Source of the DNA: Lysobacter enzymogenes
GTDB taxonomy: Bacteria; Pseudomonadota; Gammaproteobacteria; Xanthomonadales; Xanthomonadaceae
Direction of reading: 5' to 3'
Assembly: GCF_900106525.1 (NCBI RefSeq)
Contig: NZ_FNOG01000003.1
Coordinates: 569,987-633,986, forward strand
DNA: 64,000 bases
Shown here: one piece after another, positions 1-8,077 of the stretch
Position numbering within the stretch: position 1 is the stretch's first letter
Layout: every line of letters starts with the position of its first letter
Position numbers and translations under genes: made by a program
Notes under the pieces: generated by a model
Seen by the model: the letters and a program-made list of their open reading frames with translations, nothing else
What the model was told of the DNA's origin: nothing
Databases searched by the model: none

Positions 1-391
1 AACCTGCCGGCGCGCCCATCCAGACGAGGCGCCGCGCGAGTAGCGTCGGCTGCAACGGCCTCGCCCTGTAGGAGCGGCGCAAGCCGCGCCCGCGCCAATC
101 CGGACTACAGCGCAACCCAACCTGCCGGCGCGCCCATCCAGACGAGGCGCCGCGCGAGTAGCGTCGGCTGCAACGGGCTCGCCCTGTAGGAGCGGCGCGA
201 GCCGCGACCGCGCCAACCCGAACTACGGCGCAACCGAGCGTGCCGGCGCGGCCACCCAGACGAGGCGCCGCGAGTAGCGTCGGCTGCAACGGCCTCGCCC
301 TGTAGGAGCGGCGCAAGCCGCGACCGCGCCAATCCGGACTACGGCGCAACCGAGCCTGCCGGCGCGTCCATCCAGACGAGGCGCCGCGCCA
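1..391. repeat. tandem array, 3.3 copies of a 116-118 bp unit carrying REP elements
   Basis: Units begin near 1, 119, 237 and 353, and the last is cut off at about 391. Each full unit contains one copy of the dispersed element GGAGCGGCGCAAGCCGCG (near 71, 189 and 305). The copies differ by scattered substitutions, and unit three lacks two bases in its GCGC run. The array continues off the left edge, so its true size is unknown. I see no coding capacity in it. Units of this kind usually arise by tandem amplification of a REP-containing segment. Confidence 0.9.
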
Positions 392-431
392 GCGACGCCC
401 CGCTTCCGCACCGCATCCCCCGCAACCGCGC

Positions 432-1064
432 TCAGGTCACCCGGAACACCGGCTCCGGCGTGCGGCCGTTGGCGTAGTGGCTGTCGCTGACGCGGGCGTG
501 GTGCTGCAGCAGCGCCAGTTCGGCCAGGCGGTCGCGAACCCAGGCGGCGCGCTGCGCGCCGGCGTCGCCGGCGGGGTGTTCGCGCTGGCGGTAGGCGCAG
601 AAATCGCGGTAGTCCTCCGCTTCGGCGGCGAACGCCGGCCACGCCAGTTCGATCAGCAGCACGTCGTCGAGCAGGCCCAGCAGCGGCACCCGGTCGGGGA
701 TCAGATCCTCGTCCTGGTCGATGTAGGCGAACAGCCGCTCCAGGCGCCGGCGCAGCGCCGGGTCGCAATCCCAGGCCGGGTCGACGGCCATCGCGCGCAG
801 GTCCTGCAGGCATTGCAGGCGGGTGTCGATCGCGCGGCGCGCGTCGGCCGGCGGCAGCTGCGCCAGCCACTGCGCCAGGCGCTGCAGACGGTCGGCGTCG
901 ACCCGGGCGGCGTCGGGATGCAGCTCGTGGACCAGCGCGTCGAACGCGGCGATCGCCGCCGGGCGCAGGGCCATCGCTGGCTCATAAGGCTGCACGTGAT
1001 GCGGCGGCGGGGCGCGCTCGAACGGCAGCGGCTCGGCGGTCGGGGTAGGGTGAGGCATGCGCAT
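432..1064 (-). CDS. DUF1232/YkvA-like hypothetical protein
   Basis: This 210-residue protein has no signal peptide. Its middle part (about residues 110-140) has a segment reading LIPDRVPLLGLLDDVLL, which resembles the YkvA/DUF1232 pattern of a Pro-Asp motif followed by a short hydrophobic helix with acidic residues. The flanks are Ala/Arg-rich helical sequence. The start at 1064 is favoured because GAGGTG lies six bases upstream. A second Met two codons later and another near residue 31 are possible. Its function is unknown. It stands alone downstream of rnhB, where other xanthomonads as I recall carry dnaE, so the local order has changed here. Confidence 0.7.
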   Translation of the reverse strand: MRMPHPTPTAEPLPFERAPPPHHVQPYEPAMALRPAAIAAFDALVHELHPDAARVDADRLQRLAQWLAQLPPADARRAIDTRLQCLQDLRAMAVDPAWDCDPALRRRLERLFAYIDQDEDLIPDRVPLLGLLDDVLLIELAWPAFAAEAEDYRDFCAYRQREHPAGDAGAQRAAWVRDRLAELALLQHHARVSDSHYANGRTPEPVFRVT

Positions 1065-1233
1065 GGAACACCTCGCATCCGGCCCATCTTGGGGGCGGGG
1101 AGGGCCGCGTCGCGGGCCGGATTACGACGCGGACCGGTGCGTTGGGAATGTGGCCAACGATGCGCCTGGCCGCAGTCTGCGCGCGCGGGTCTGAAGTCGT
1201 TGTGACCTGTGGCACGCCTGGGCGTTCAGGCTC

Positions 1234-1400
1234 TTGTGGGAGGGCCTTCAGGCCCGAAGCTCTTGTTTCAGATGGTTGCGACCTGAGAGAAGAGCATCGG
1301 GCCTGAAGGCCCTCCCACAAGAGCACTGGCATCGAGCCTCAAGGCCTTCCCACAGAACTGCAGCATCGGGCCTCAAGGCCGTCGCACAAGAACCGCAGCA
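1234..1400. repeat. second dispersed inverted-repeat family with decayed half copies
   Basis: GTGGGAGGGCCTTCAGGC at 1236 is matched by its reverse complement GCCTGAAGGCCCTCCCAC ending near 1318. This gives a long-stem hairpin with a loop of about 35 bases. Two more degenerate right halves follow near 1335-1355 and 1362-1390. The same element recurs at 53488-53574. It fills most of the 363-base gap between rnhB and the DUF1232 gene. No gene is seen in that gap. Confidence 0.85.
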
Positions 1401-1427
1401 TCGCGCCTCGGCGCCCGCGCGACCGCC

Positions 1428-2081
1428 TCAGAACAGCGAGCGCTGCTCGGCCTCGATCCGCACCGGCGCGAAGCTGCGCCGGTGCTGCGGGCACGGCCCG
1501 TGCGCGCGCAGCGCGGCCAGGTGCGCGGCGGTGGAATAGCCTTTGTGGCGGTCGAAGCCGTACTGCGGCCAGGTGTCGTGCAATTGCAGCATCAAGCGGT
1601 CGCGCGCGACCTTGGCCAGGATCGAGGCGGCCATGATCGACGGTTCGAGCGCGTCGCCGCCGATCAGCGCCTCGCCGGGGCAGGGCAGGCCCTTGGGCAG
1701 ATGGTTGCCGTCCACGCGCGCCAGATCGGCCTGCGGCGCCAGCGCCAGCAGCGCGCGGCGCATGCCGGCCATGGTCGCCTGGAAGATGTTGATGCGGTCG
1801 ATTTCCTCGACCTCGACGAACTCGATCCGCCACGCCAGCGCGCGTTCCTGGATCAGCGGGAACAGCGCTTCGCGCTTGGTTTCGGTGAGCTTCTTGGAAT
1901 CGTCCAGGCCATCGATGCGGCGGCGCGGATGCAGGATCACCGCGGCCACCGCGACCGGCCCGGCCAACGGGCCGCGGCCGGCCTCGTCGACGCCGGCGAT
2001 CAGGCGCGGCTTGGCGCGGGGACGGGAGGCGGTGGTATTCAAAGCAGCGGGCGCGAGTCGGGAGAAGTGGGCGTAGCGCAA
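1428..2081 (-). CDS. rnhB: ribonuclease HII
   Basis: RNase HII cleaves RNA in RNA-DNA hybrids, including single embedded ribonucleotides. The 217-residue product has the family start [14 protein letters not shown] near residue 30, with its catalytic Asp-Glu pair. It also has the DSKKL motif near 60 and the later [10 protein letters not shown] and HKGY segments near 150-175. The start is uncertain. The full frame opens at a TTG (2081) with no clear ribosome binding site, and another TTG lies 14 codons in. It follows lpxB in the same direction after 107 bases, as in the standard lpxB-rnhB order. Confidence 0.95.
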   Translation of the reverse strand: MRYAHFSRLAPAALNTTASRPRAKPRLIAGVDEAGRGPLAGPVAVAAVILHPRRRIDGLDDSKKLTETKREALFPLIQERALAWRIEFVEVEEIDRINIFQATMAGMRRALLALAPQADLARVDGNHLPKGLPCPGEALIGGDALEPSIMAASILAKVARDRLMLQLHDTWPQYGFDRHKGYSTAAHLAALRAHGPCPQHRRSFAPVRIEAEQRSLF

Positions 2082-2188
2082 CGAGGAGCGAGAAAGTGCG
2101 CGGGGGCGGCTTCTACCTACGCCTCCCTCTGCGCGCTCGCTGCTGAGCTTACGTCAATGAAGCGAAAGCGCAGCAACGCCAGCGCGGG

Positions 2189-3427
2189 TCAGCTCGCGGC
2201 TCCGGCCTGCTCGCCGATCAACTCGGCGATGGCATCGGCCGCGCGCGCCGAGGCGTCGCGCTTGAGCTCCAGATGGATGCGCTGGAACTTCGGCAGCAGC
2301 GCCGCGCTCGCGGCCGGGTCACGCAACCAGCGCAAGGTCGCGCCGGCGAGGTTTTCCGGCGTGCAATCGTGCTGCATCAGCTCCGGCACCACGGCCTCGC
2401 CGGCCAGCACGTTCGGCAGCGCGTAGTGATCGACCTTGAGCATGCCCAGGCGCTTGACCAGGGTGTAGGTCAGCGGCGAGACCTTGTAGGCCACCACCAT
2501 CGGCCGCTTGGCCAGCATCGCTTCCAGGGTCGCGGTGCCCGAGGCCAGCAGCACCGCGTCGCTGGCGACCATCACCGTGCGCGCGCCGCGGTCGACGATG
2601 CGCAGCGCGCGGCGCACGCGTTCGCCGTCGGGATGCGCGGCGAGGATGCGCTCGAACGCTGCCCGCGCGCGCGCGCTGGCCATCGGCGCGACGATGCCCA
2701 GGCGCGGTTCGGCCGCCAGCAGCAGCGCGGCGCAGGCGATGAAATCGGCGGCCAGGGTTTCGATCTCGCCCACGCGCGAACCCGGCAGCATCGCCAGCAG
2801 CGGCGCGTCCTCGTCCAGGCCCAGGGTCATGCGCGCACCGTCGCGGTCGGGCTGGATCGGCATTTCGTCGGCGAGCGGATGGCCGACGAAACGCGCGTCC
2901 ACGCCGTATTCGGCGTAGATCGGCGGCTCCATCGGGAACAGGCACAGCACCCGGTCGGCGCTGAGCCCGATCTTCTGCGCGCGCTTGCGCCGCCACGCCC
3001 ACACCGACGGGCTGACGTAATGCGCGGTGCGCACGCCGCGCTGCTTGAGCCAGCGCTCCACGCCGAGATTGAAGTCGGGCGCGTCGATGCCGATGAAGGC
3101 ATCGGGCTTCCAGTCCAGGATGCGCTGGCGCACGTCGCGGCGCAGGCGCAGCAGCCGCGGCAAGTGCTTGAGCACTTCCACCAGGCCCATCACCGCCAGC
3201 TCGCCGGCGTCGAACCAGGTCTCCATGCCGGCCGCGCGCATCTGCTCGCCGCCGATGCCGACGAACTCCGCGCCCGGATAACGGCGGCGCAGTTCCTGGA
3301 TCAGTCCGGCGCCGAGCAGGTCGCCGGAGGCTTCGCCGGCGATCAGGGCGAAGCGCGGCGGCGGGGGCGGCGCGGCGGGGAAGATCTCGTCGATGGGGGC
3401 GGTGGGAGCGGCGGTCGCGGCGTTCAT
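2189..3427 (-). CDS. lpxB: lipid-A-disaccharide synthase
   Basis: LpxB is a peripheral inner-membrane GT19 glycosyltransferase that joins lipid X to UDP-diacylglucosamine to form the lipid A disaccharide. The 412-residue product carries the N-terminal ALIAGEASGDLLGA motif, the VGHPLADE segment, and the PGSRVGEI and LASGTATLEA motifs. The ATG at 3427 gives a family-like N terminus. A longer frame to 3598 would add 57 residues read from a 15-bp tandem repeat and is unlikely. In relatives lpxB follows lpxA directly. Here about 20 kb of catabolic genes and one small gene intervene, so it needs its own promoter, most likely in 3428-3806. Confidence 0.96.
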   Translation of the reverse strand: MNAATAAPTAPIDEIFPAAPPPPPRFALIAGEASGDLLGAGLIQELRRRYPGAEFVGIGGEQMRAAGMETWFDAGELAVMGLVEVLKHLPRLLRLRRDVRQRILDWKPDAFIGIDAPDFNLGVERWLKQRGVRTAHYVSPSVWAWRRKRAQKIGLSADRVLCLFPMEPPIYAEYGVDARFVGHPLADEMPIQPDRDGARMTLGLDEDAPLLAMLPGSRVGEIETLAADFIACAALLLAAEPRLGIVAPMASARARAAFERILAAHPDGERVRRALRIVDRGARTVMVASDAVLLASGTATLEAMLAKRPMVVAYKVSPLTYTLVKRLGMLKVDHYALPNVLAGEAVVPELMQHDCTPENLAGATLRWLRDPAASAALLPKFQRIHLELKRDASARAADAIAELIGEQAGAAS

Positions 3428-3806
3428 CGGGGGATGGGGCGCTCTTGGAAGTGGCGTTCCTGGGAGCGGCGTTCCTGGAAGCGGCCTTCCCGGAAGCGAT
3501 GCTCCAGTTCGAGCCGGCGCCGGGTTCGATCGGATACGAACCACAGCGGACCGGCTGCAGGGGGAGCGCGGACGGCGCCGCGTTCCCTTCCTTAACATTC
3601 TCGCCCGAATCCGGCCCGGGCATGGGGCCGGTATCGTCCTCCAGGGTCACTTGCCGCCAAATGACGTGATCTTTGTCGGGTTCTGCGCCGCACGCGGCCG
3701 TCCGGCGCAGCTGCGCAGGGGGGCGGCGCGAGTGCCGAGAGGCCTGCGCCAGGCCGGTCGCGCGTTTCGAAAGGCCGCACCCGGGCCAACGCCTCGTGCC
3801 GGCGGG
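3428..3806. other. gene-free junction upstream of lpxB
   Basis: No coding frame with family features is visible in these 379 bases. The segment holds the 15-bp tandem repeat at 3446-3505. It must also hold the lpxB promoter on the minus strand and the 3' end of the converging-free aldehyde dehydrogenase transcript. It marks one edge of the accessory block that separates lpxB from lpxA. I see no inverted repeats, transposase remnants or tRNA that would explain insertion. Confidence 0.6.
3446..3505. repeat. four copies of a 15-bp tandem repeat
   Basis: Successive 15-base units start at 3446, 3461, 3476 and 3491, close to TGGAAGCGGCGTTCC with one to four changes each. The array ends 19 bases upstream of the lpxB start codon on the minus strand. 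Because the unit is a multiple of three, copy-number change would not shift a reading frame. It could change the spacing between promoter and start. Confidence 0.85.
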
Positions 3807-5306
3807 TCAACCCACGGCGAGCGCGCCGTCGCTGCGCCTGGGCAGGCCCAGCGGATTGGCCGCTTTCAACTCATCCGGCAGCAGCGCCTCGGGCCAGCCC
3901 TGGAACGTCACCGGCACCAGCCAGCGCCGCAGCGCGGTCATGCCGACCGAGGTGTGCAGCGGATTGGTCGTCGCCGGCCACGGCCCGCCGTGTTGCATGC
4001 CCCAGGCGACGGCGACGCCGGTGGGCCAGGCGTTGTAGACGATGCGTCCGGCGATGCCGCGCAGCGCGTCGCGCGCGTTCGCGGCGGCGCCGGCATCGGC
4101 GTCGGCCGCGTGCACGCTCGCGGTCAACTGGCCAGGCAAGCGCGCCAGTTCGGCGATCGCGCGCTGCGGATCGCAATACGCCACCACCACCGCGGCCGGG
4201 CCGAAGCATTCCTCGCTGTACTTGTCCGGCTCGGCCGCGAAGGCGTCGAGCCCGACGCGGAACAACTGCGGCGCGGCGCCGTAGGCCGCTTCGCCGCCGT
4301 CGCCGTCGGCGATGCGCTCGGCCGCGCCGGCCAGCGCGCGGGCGCCGGCCGCGTAGGCATCGCGGATGCGCTCGCTCAGCATCGCCCCGCCGGCGGTTTG
4401 CCGCACCGCGGCGGCCAGCGCGTCGACCAACCCGTCCGGCGCGAACACCAGTCCCGGATTGGTGCAGAACTGGCCGACGCCGAGAGTCAGCGAGGCGGCG
4501 AATCCGCGCGCGATCTCTTCGCCGCGCTCGGCCGCCGCGCCGGGCAGGATCAGCACCGGGTTGACGCTGCCGAGTTCGCCGTAGAACGGAATCGGGTCGG
4601 GCCGCGCATTGGCCATATCGAACAAGGCGCGTCCGCCGCGGGTGGAGCCGGTGAAGCCGGCGGCCTTGATCCCCGGATGGCGGACCAGTTGCGCGCCCGC
4701 GGCGAGGCCGTGGACGAGGCCGAAGACGCCGTCCGGCGCACCGGCGCGGGCGAGCGCGCCGGCGACCACGCGCGCGGTCGCCTGCGCGGTGTGCGGATGG
4801 GCTTCGTGCGCCTTGACCACGACGCTGCAACCGGCGGCCAGGGCCGAGGCGGTATCGCCGCCGGCGACCGAGAACGCGAACGGGAAATTGCTCGCCGCGA
4901 ACACTGCGACCGGACCGATCGGCTGCAGCATGCGGCGCAGCTCGGGGCGCGGCGGCACGCTGTCCGCGTCGGCGCGGTCGAGCGTGGCCTCCAGGTAGCT
5001 GCCTTCGCGCAAGGCCTGCGCGAACAGGCGCAGTTGGTTGCTGGTGCGCTTGAGCTCGCCGTTCAAGCGCGGCGCGCCCAAGGCGGTTTCGTTGTCGGCG
5101 AGCGCGACCAGTTCGCCCGCGCTCGCGTCGATCGCCTCGGCCACGACCTCCAGCACCGCCGCGCGCTTCGCCGCCGGCAGGCGCGACCACGGGGCGAACG
5201 CGCGATGCGCGCGGGCGCAGGCTGCGTCGACCTGCGCCGGAGTGGTTTCGGCGATCGGCAGGCCGGCGGCCGCGCCGCTGCGCGGGTCGAATCCTTGAAT
5301 GCTCAT
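3807..5306 (-). CDS. 2-oxoglutarate semialdehyde dehydrogenase (ALDH family)
   Basis: This cytosolic NAD(P)-dependent aldehyde dehydrogenase should oxidise 2-oxoglutarate semialdehyde (2,5-dioxopentanoate) to 2-oxoglutarate, the last step of oxidative uronate or aldarate catabolism. The 499-residue protein has the cofactor segment AASNFPFAFS near 155, FTGSTRGGR near 235, the catalytic Glu in FYGELGSVNP near 260, and the catalytic Cys in GVGQFCTNPG near 295. This pattern is typical of the KGSADH subgroup. The start overlaps the stop of the upstream uronate dehydrogenase by four bases (ATGA) and has a GGAGG site. The two are therefore co-translated. The substrate is inferred from subgroup resemblance and the KdgD gene nearby. 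Confidence 0.85.
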   Translation of the reverse strand: MSIQGFDPRSGAAAGLPIAETTPAQVDAACARAHRAFAPWSRLPAAKRAAVLEVVAEAIDASAGELVALADNETALGAPRLNGELKRTSNQLRLFAQALREGSYLEATLDRADADSVPPRPELRRMLQPIGPVAVFAASNFPFAFSVAGGDTASALAAGCSVVVKAHEAHPHTAQATARVVAGALARAGAPDGVFGLVHGLAAGAQLVRHPGIKAAGFTGSTRGGRALFDMANARPDPIPFYGELGSVNPVLILPGAAAERGEEIARGFAASLTLGVGQFCTNPGLVFAPDGLVDALAAAVRQTAGGAMLSERIRDAYAAGARALAGAAERIADGDGGEAAYGAAPQLFRVGLDAFAAEPDKYSEECFGPAAVVVAYCDPQRAIAELARLPGQLTASVHAADADAGAAANARDALRGIAGRIVYNAWPTGVAVAWGMQHGGPWPATTNPLHTSVGMTALRRWLVPVTFQGWPEALLPDELKAANPLGLPRRSDGALAVG

Positions 5307-6124
5307 CGCGCGCTCGCCTCCTTTTCGGCGGTGTTCCAGTCGGGACCGCACCAGGTGCCGCCCAGGTAGGACATCAGGAAGCCGTCCGGATCGGGTTCGC
5401 CCTGGGCGTCGATTTCGGCGGCGAAACGCTCCGAATCGTCCTGCGGCGCATAGCCCAGCGCGCGCGCCGGTTCCAGCGAGACCCAATGGCGGGTGTTGTC
5501 GGAGGCGCCCCAGACCACGCGGAAGCCCGGCGCCGGCGCGGCGAAACAGGCTTCGAACAAGCGCGCGCCGTCGTCGGGCGAGAGCCAGGTGCGCAGCATG
5601 CGCGCGTCCTTGGGCCGCTCGAAGCACGAGCCGATGCGCACCGCGACCACGCCCATGCCGTAGCGGTCGGCGTACAGGCTGCCCAGCGCTTCCAGCGCGA
5701 CCTTGCTGACGCCGTAGTGGGTGTCCGGGCGCGGGAACGCGGCCGCGTCGATGTCGCCGTCTTCCGGGCGCAGGTAGCCGATGGCGTGGTTGGAACTGGC
5801 CAGCACCGCGCGCGCGACGCCGGCGCGGCGGGCGGCGTCGAGGGCGACGTAGCTGCCGTGGATGTTGACCTCGAGGATCTGCGCCCAGCAATGCTCGGTG
5901 CTCAGGCCGCCCAGATGCAGCAGCACGTCGACGTCGCGGCAGGCGGCTTCCATCGCATCGGCGTCGGTGACCGAGGCGCGCACGATCTCGGCGCCGTCGT
6001 CGCCCGGATCGATCGGGGCGATGTCGAGCAGGCGCAGCACGCGCCCGGGCCGGGCCAGGCGCGGCCGCAGCAGCCGGCCCATGCCGCCGGCGGCGCCGGT
6101 GATCAGAATGCGTTGCGGTTTCAT
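5303..6124 (-). CDS. udh: uronate dehydrogenase (NAD-dependent epimerase/dehydratase family)
   Basis: The protein is a 273-residue short-chain Rossmann enzyme. It has the nucleotide motif ITGAAGGMGR at the N terminus, HLGGLS near 70, a Ser-Ser-Asn catalytic segment (ASSNHAIGY) and YGVSK near 135 supplying Tyr and Lys. This matches uronate dehydrogenases, which oxidise C1 of hexuronates to aldarolactones with NAD. The start at 6124 is chosen for the AAGGGA upstream and the family-like N terminus. A longer frame would add 41 Arg/Ala-rich residues overlapping the iclR gene. It is followed by the aldehyde dehydrogenase with a 4-base overlap. It may act on the unsaturated uronate released from the polysaccharide (see findings). 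Confidence 0.85.
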   Translation of the reverse strand: MKPQRILITGAAGGMGRLLRPRLARPGRVLRLLDIAPIDPGDDGAEIVRASVTDADAMEAACRDVDVLLHLGGLSTEHCWAQILEVNIHGSYVALDAARRAGVARAVLASSNHAIGYLRPEDGDIDAAAFPRPDTHYGVSKVALEALGSLYADRYGMGVVAVRIGSCFERPKDARMLRTWLSPDDGARLFEACFAAPAPGFRVVWGASDNTRHWVSLEPARALGYAPQDDSERFAAEIDAQGEPDPDGFLMSYLGGTWCGPDWNTAEKEASAR

Positions 6125-6203
6125 CGTCGAGCGTTTCCCTTGCGTAGAGCCGGGCGCGGGCGCGCCGCCGGCGGATGGATGACGCGGCGGCCGAGCGCGC
6201 CGC

Positions 6204-6986
6204 CTAGACGCCGCGGCGCGCGCCGGCGCCGATCGCGCGCGCCGCATCGAACAGGCCGTCGAGCACCTGCCGCTCGTGCTCCGGGTCGAGCCGCGCCAGC
6301 GGCACCGAACAACTGATCGCGTCCTGCGCGAGCAGACCGTGCGGCAGGGCGACCGCGAAGCAGCACAGGCCCGGCGTGTTCTCCTCGCGTTCGAACGCGT
6401 AGCCGCGCGCGCGCACCTCGGCGAGCTGGCGGTGCAGGGCGCGGCGGTCGCGCACGGTGTTCTCGGTGAGCGCGACGAATTTCGCCGGCAGCAACGCGTC
6501 GACTTCGGCGTCGCTGCGCGCGGCGAGCAGCGCCTTGCCGAGCGAGGTCGCGTACGCCGGCACGCGCCGGCCGACGCGCGAGATCACCCGCAGGTGGTGC
6601 TGCGATTCGCGGCTGGCCAGGTAGACCACGTCGCCGCCGTCCAGCCGCGCCAGGTGCACGGTTTCGTTGATGCGCACGCGCAGTTCGCTGATGACCTGGG
6701 CGGCGGCCTGCACGACCGGGTCCTGATCGAGATAGGAGGTGCCCACGAGCAGGGCGCGCACGCCGATGCCGTAGGTGCCCAGGCGCAGGTCGCAGCTGAG
6801 CCAGCCGCGTGCGACGAGTGTCTGCAGCAGCATGTAGAGGCTTGATTTAGGCACATCCAGTGCTTGCTGCAGTTCGGTGAGCGTCATGGCGTGCGGGCTT
6901 GCGGCCAGCACTTCCAGCAGCATCACGGTGCGGTCGGCGGACTTGACCGCGGCCGGTGCGGTTTTTTCCTTGGATGAGGCGTTCAT
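6204..6986 (-). CDS. IclR-family transcriptional regulator
   Basis: The 260-residue protein has an N-terminal winged helix-turn-helix (about 20-80, with MTLTELQQALDVPKSSLY as the recognition part). A C-terminal IclR effector domain (about 85-250) follows, with SLGKALLA and the typical Cys/Ala-rich core. IclR members such as KdgR control pectin and hexuronate catabolism and bind short AT-rich palindromes. Here the gene lies upstream of udh on the same strand and diverges from kdgD. A perfect 14-bp palindrome sits in the intergenic region. The likely role is effector-controlled repression of the uronate genes on both sides. The ligand is unknown, though a keto-deoxy sugar acid is a reasonable guess. 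Confidence 0.88.
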   Translation of the reverse strand: MNASSKEKTAPAAVKSADRTVMLLEVLAASPHAMTLTELQQALDVPKSSLYMLLQTLVARGWLSCDLRLGTYGIGVRALLVGTSYLDQDPVVQAAAQVISELRVRINETVHLARLDGGDVVYLASRESQHHLRVISRVGRRVPAYATSLGKALLAARSDAEVDALLPAKFVALTENTVRDRRALHRQLAEVRARGYAFEREENTPGLCCFAVALPHGLLAQDAISCSVPLARLDPEHERQVLDGLFDAARAIGAGARRGV

Positions 6987-7019
6987 GGGGGCGAGGGCCT
7001 GAGGTTGCGTCGGAACAAC

Positions 7020-7079
7020 TTGACAGGTTTTGGCGGCTAGACTAGGTTCATGTCCTCGATCTTATTTCATATATATGAA
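7020..7079 (+). promoter_or_regulatory. kdgD promoter and candidate IclR operator
   Basis: A consensus -35 box TTGACA (7020-7025) is followed after 17 bases by TAGGTT (7043-7048). This predicts a transcript start near 7055. The perfect 14-bp palindrome TTCATATATATGAA occupies 7066-7079 and includes the kdgD start codon. A repressor bound there would sit just downstream of the start site. The motif stands out as AT-only sequence in a GC-rich region and is repeated with two changes ahead of the GH88/GH105 gene. Confidence 0.65.
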
Positions 7080-8040
7080 CTTCTCAAGCCCACATACGAC
7101 TGCCGGCGCCGCGCCGCAGGCCACCGACGGCACCGATCTGCTTCACGGCGTGCTGTTCTTCCCGGTCACGCCGTTCGCCGCCGACGGTGAGGTCAACGCG
7201 GTCGCGCTGGCCGAACACATCGAGCGCGGCGTCGCCGCCGGCGCGGGCGGCGTGTTCGTCGCCTGCGGCACCGGCGAATTCCACGCGCTGGAATGCGGCG
7301 AGTACGAGCTCGCCGTGCGCACCGCAGTGGAAGTCACCCGCGGCCGCGTGCCGGTGTTCGCCGGCTGCGGCGGCGCGCTGGCCCAAGCGCGGCAGTTCGC
7401 CGCCGCGGCGCGGCGCGCCGGCGCCGACGGCCTGCTGCTGTTGCCGCCGTACCTGGTCACTTGTCCGCCCGAGGGCATCGCCGATTACGTCGAGCAGGTG
7501 GCGTCGTCGACGCCGCTGTCGGTCATCGTCTACCAGCGCAACAACGCCGTGTTCACTCCGCAGACCGCGGTGCGGGTCGCGCGTTTGCCCAACGTGGTCG
7601 GTTTCAAGGACGGCCTGGGCAACCTCGACGCGATGCAGCGCATCGTGCTGGCGGTGCGCGCAGCGATCGGCGCCAAGCCGTTCCAGTTCTTCAACGGCCT
7701 GCCGACCGCGGAAATGACCCAGCAGGCCTATCGCGCGATCGGCGTGAGCCTGTATTCCTCGGCGGTGTTCTGCTTCGCGCCGGAGATCGCCAACGCGTTC
7801 TATCGCGCGGTGGAGAACGGCGACCGCGCCCGCGCGGAGGCGTTGCTGGCGAATTTCTACGTGCCCCTGGTCGAGCTGCGCGACAAGGTGCCCGGTTACG
7901 CGGTGTCGCTGGTGAAGGCGGCGACGCGCCTGTCCGGCATCGACACCGGTACCGTGCGCGCGCCGCTGGTCGAGGCCAAACCCGAGCACGTGGCTGAGCT
8001 CGAGCGCATCGTCGCCGCCGGCCGCGCGCTGGCCGGGTGA
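7075..8040 (+). CDS. kdgD: 5-dehydro-4-deoxyglucarate dehydratase
   Basis: KdgD decarboxylates and dehydrates 5-dehydro-4-deoxy-D-glucarate to 2-oxoglutarate semialdehyde in the cytosol. The 321-residue TIM-barrel protein belongs to the DapA/NAL superfamily. It has the N-terminal FFPVTPF, the CGTGEFHAL segment near 65 in place of the DapA Thr-Thr-Gly motif, the Tyr of IVYQRNN near 145, and the Schiff-base Lys in VVGFKDGLGN near 175. The ATG at 7075 lies inside the palindrome and has no Shine-Dalgarno sequence, so initiation may be weak or unusual. It is the first gene of the plus-strand part of the locus and is followed by the hexuronate-type transporter. Confidence 0.92.
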   Translation: MNFSSPHTTAGAAPQATDGTDLLHGVLFFPVTPFAADGEVNAVALAEHIERGVAAGAGGVFVACGTGEFHALECGEYELAVRTAVEVTRGRVPVFAGCGGALAQARQFAAAARRAGADGLLLLPPYLVTCPPEGIADYVEQVASSTPLSVIVYQRNNAVFTPQTAVRVARLPNVVGFKDGLGNLDAMQRIVLAVRAAIGAKPFQFFNGLPTAEMTQQAYRAIGVSLYSSAVFCFAPEIANAFYRAVENGDRARAEALLANFYVPLVELRDKVPGYAVSLVKAATRLSGIDTGTVRAPLVEAKPEHVAELERIVAAGRALAG

Positions 8041-8077
8041 GCGCGCCGTCGGTGGGAACCAACCGGGGAGGGATTCG

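Noticed and set aside
1-391. The left-edge tandem array as a CRISPR array
   Set aside because: Units are 116-118 bp and nearly identical along their whole length, with no alternation of short repeats and unique spacers. No cas genes are present.
3427-3598. A longer LpxB starting at 3598
   Set aside because: The extra 57 residues come from a tandem repeat and Arg/Pro-rich sequence with no match to LpxB. The ATG at 3427 gives the normal N terminus.
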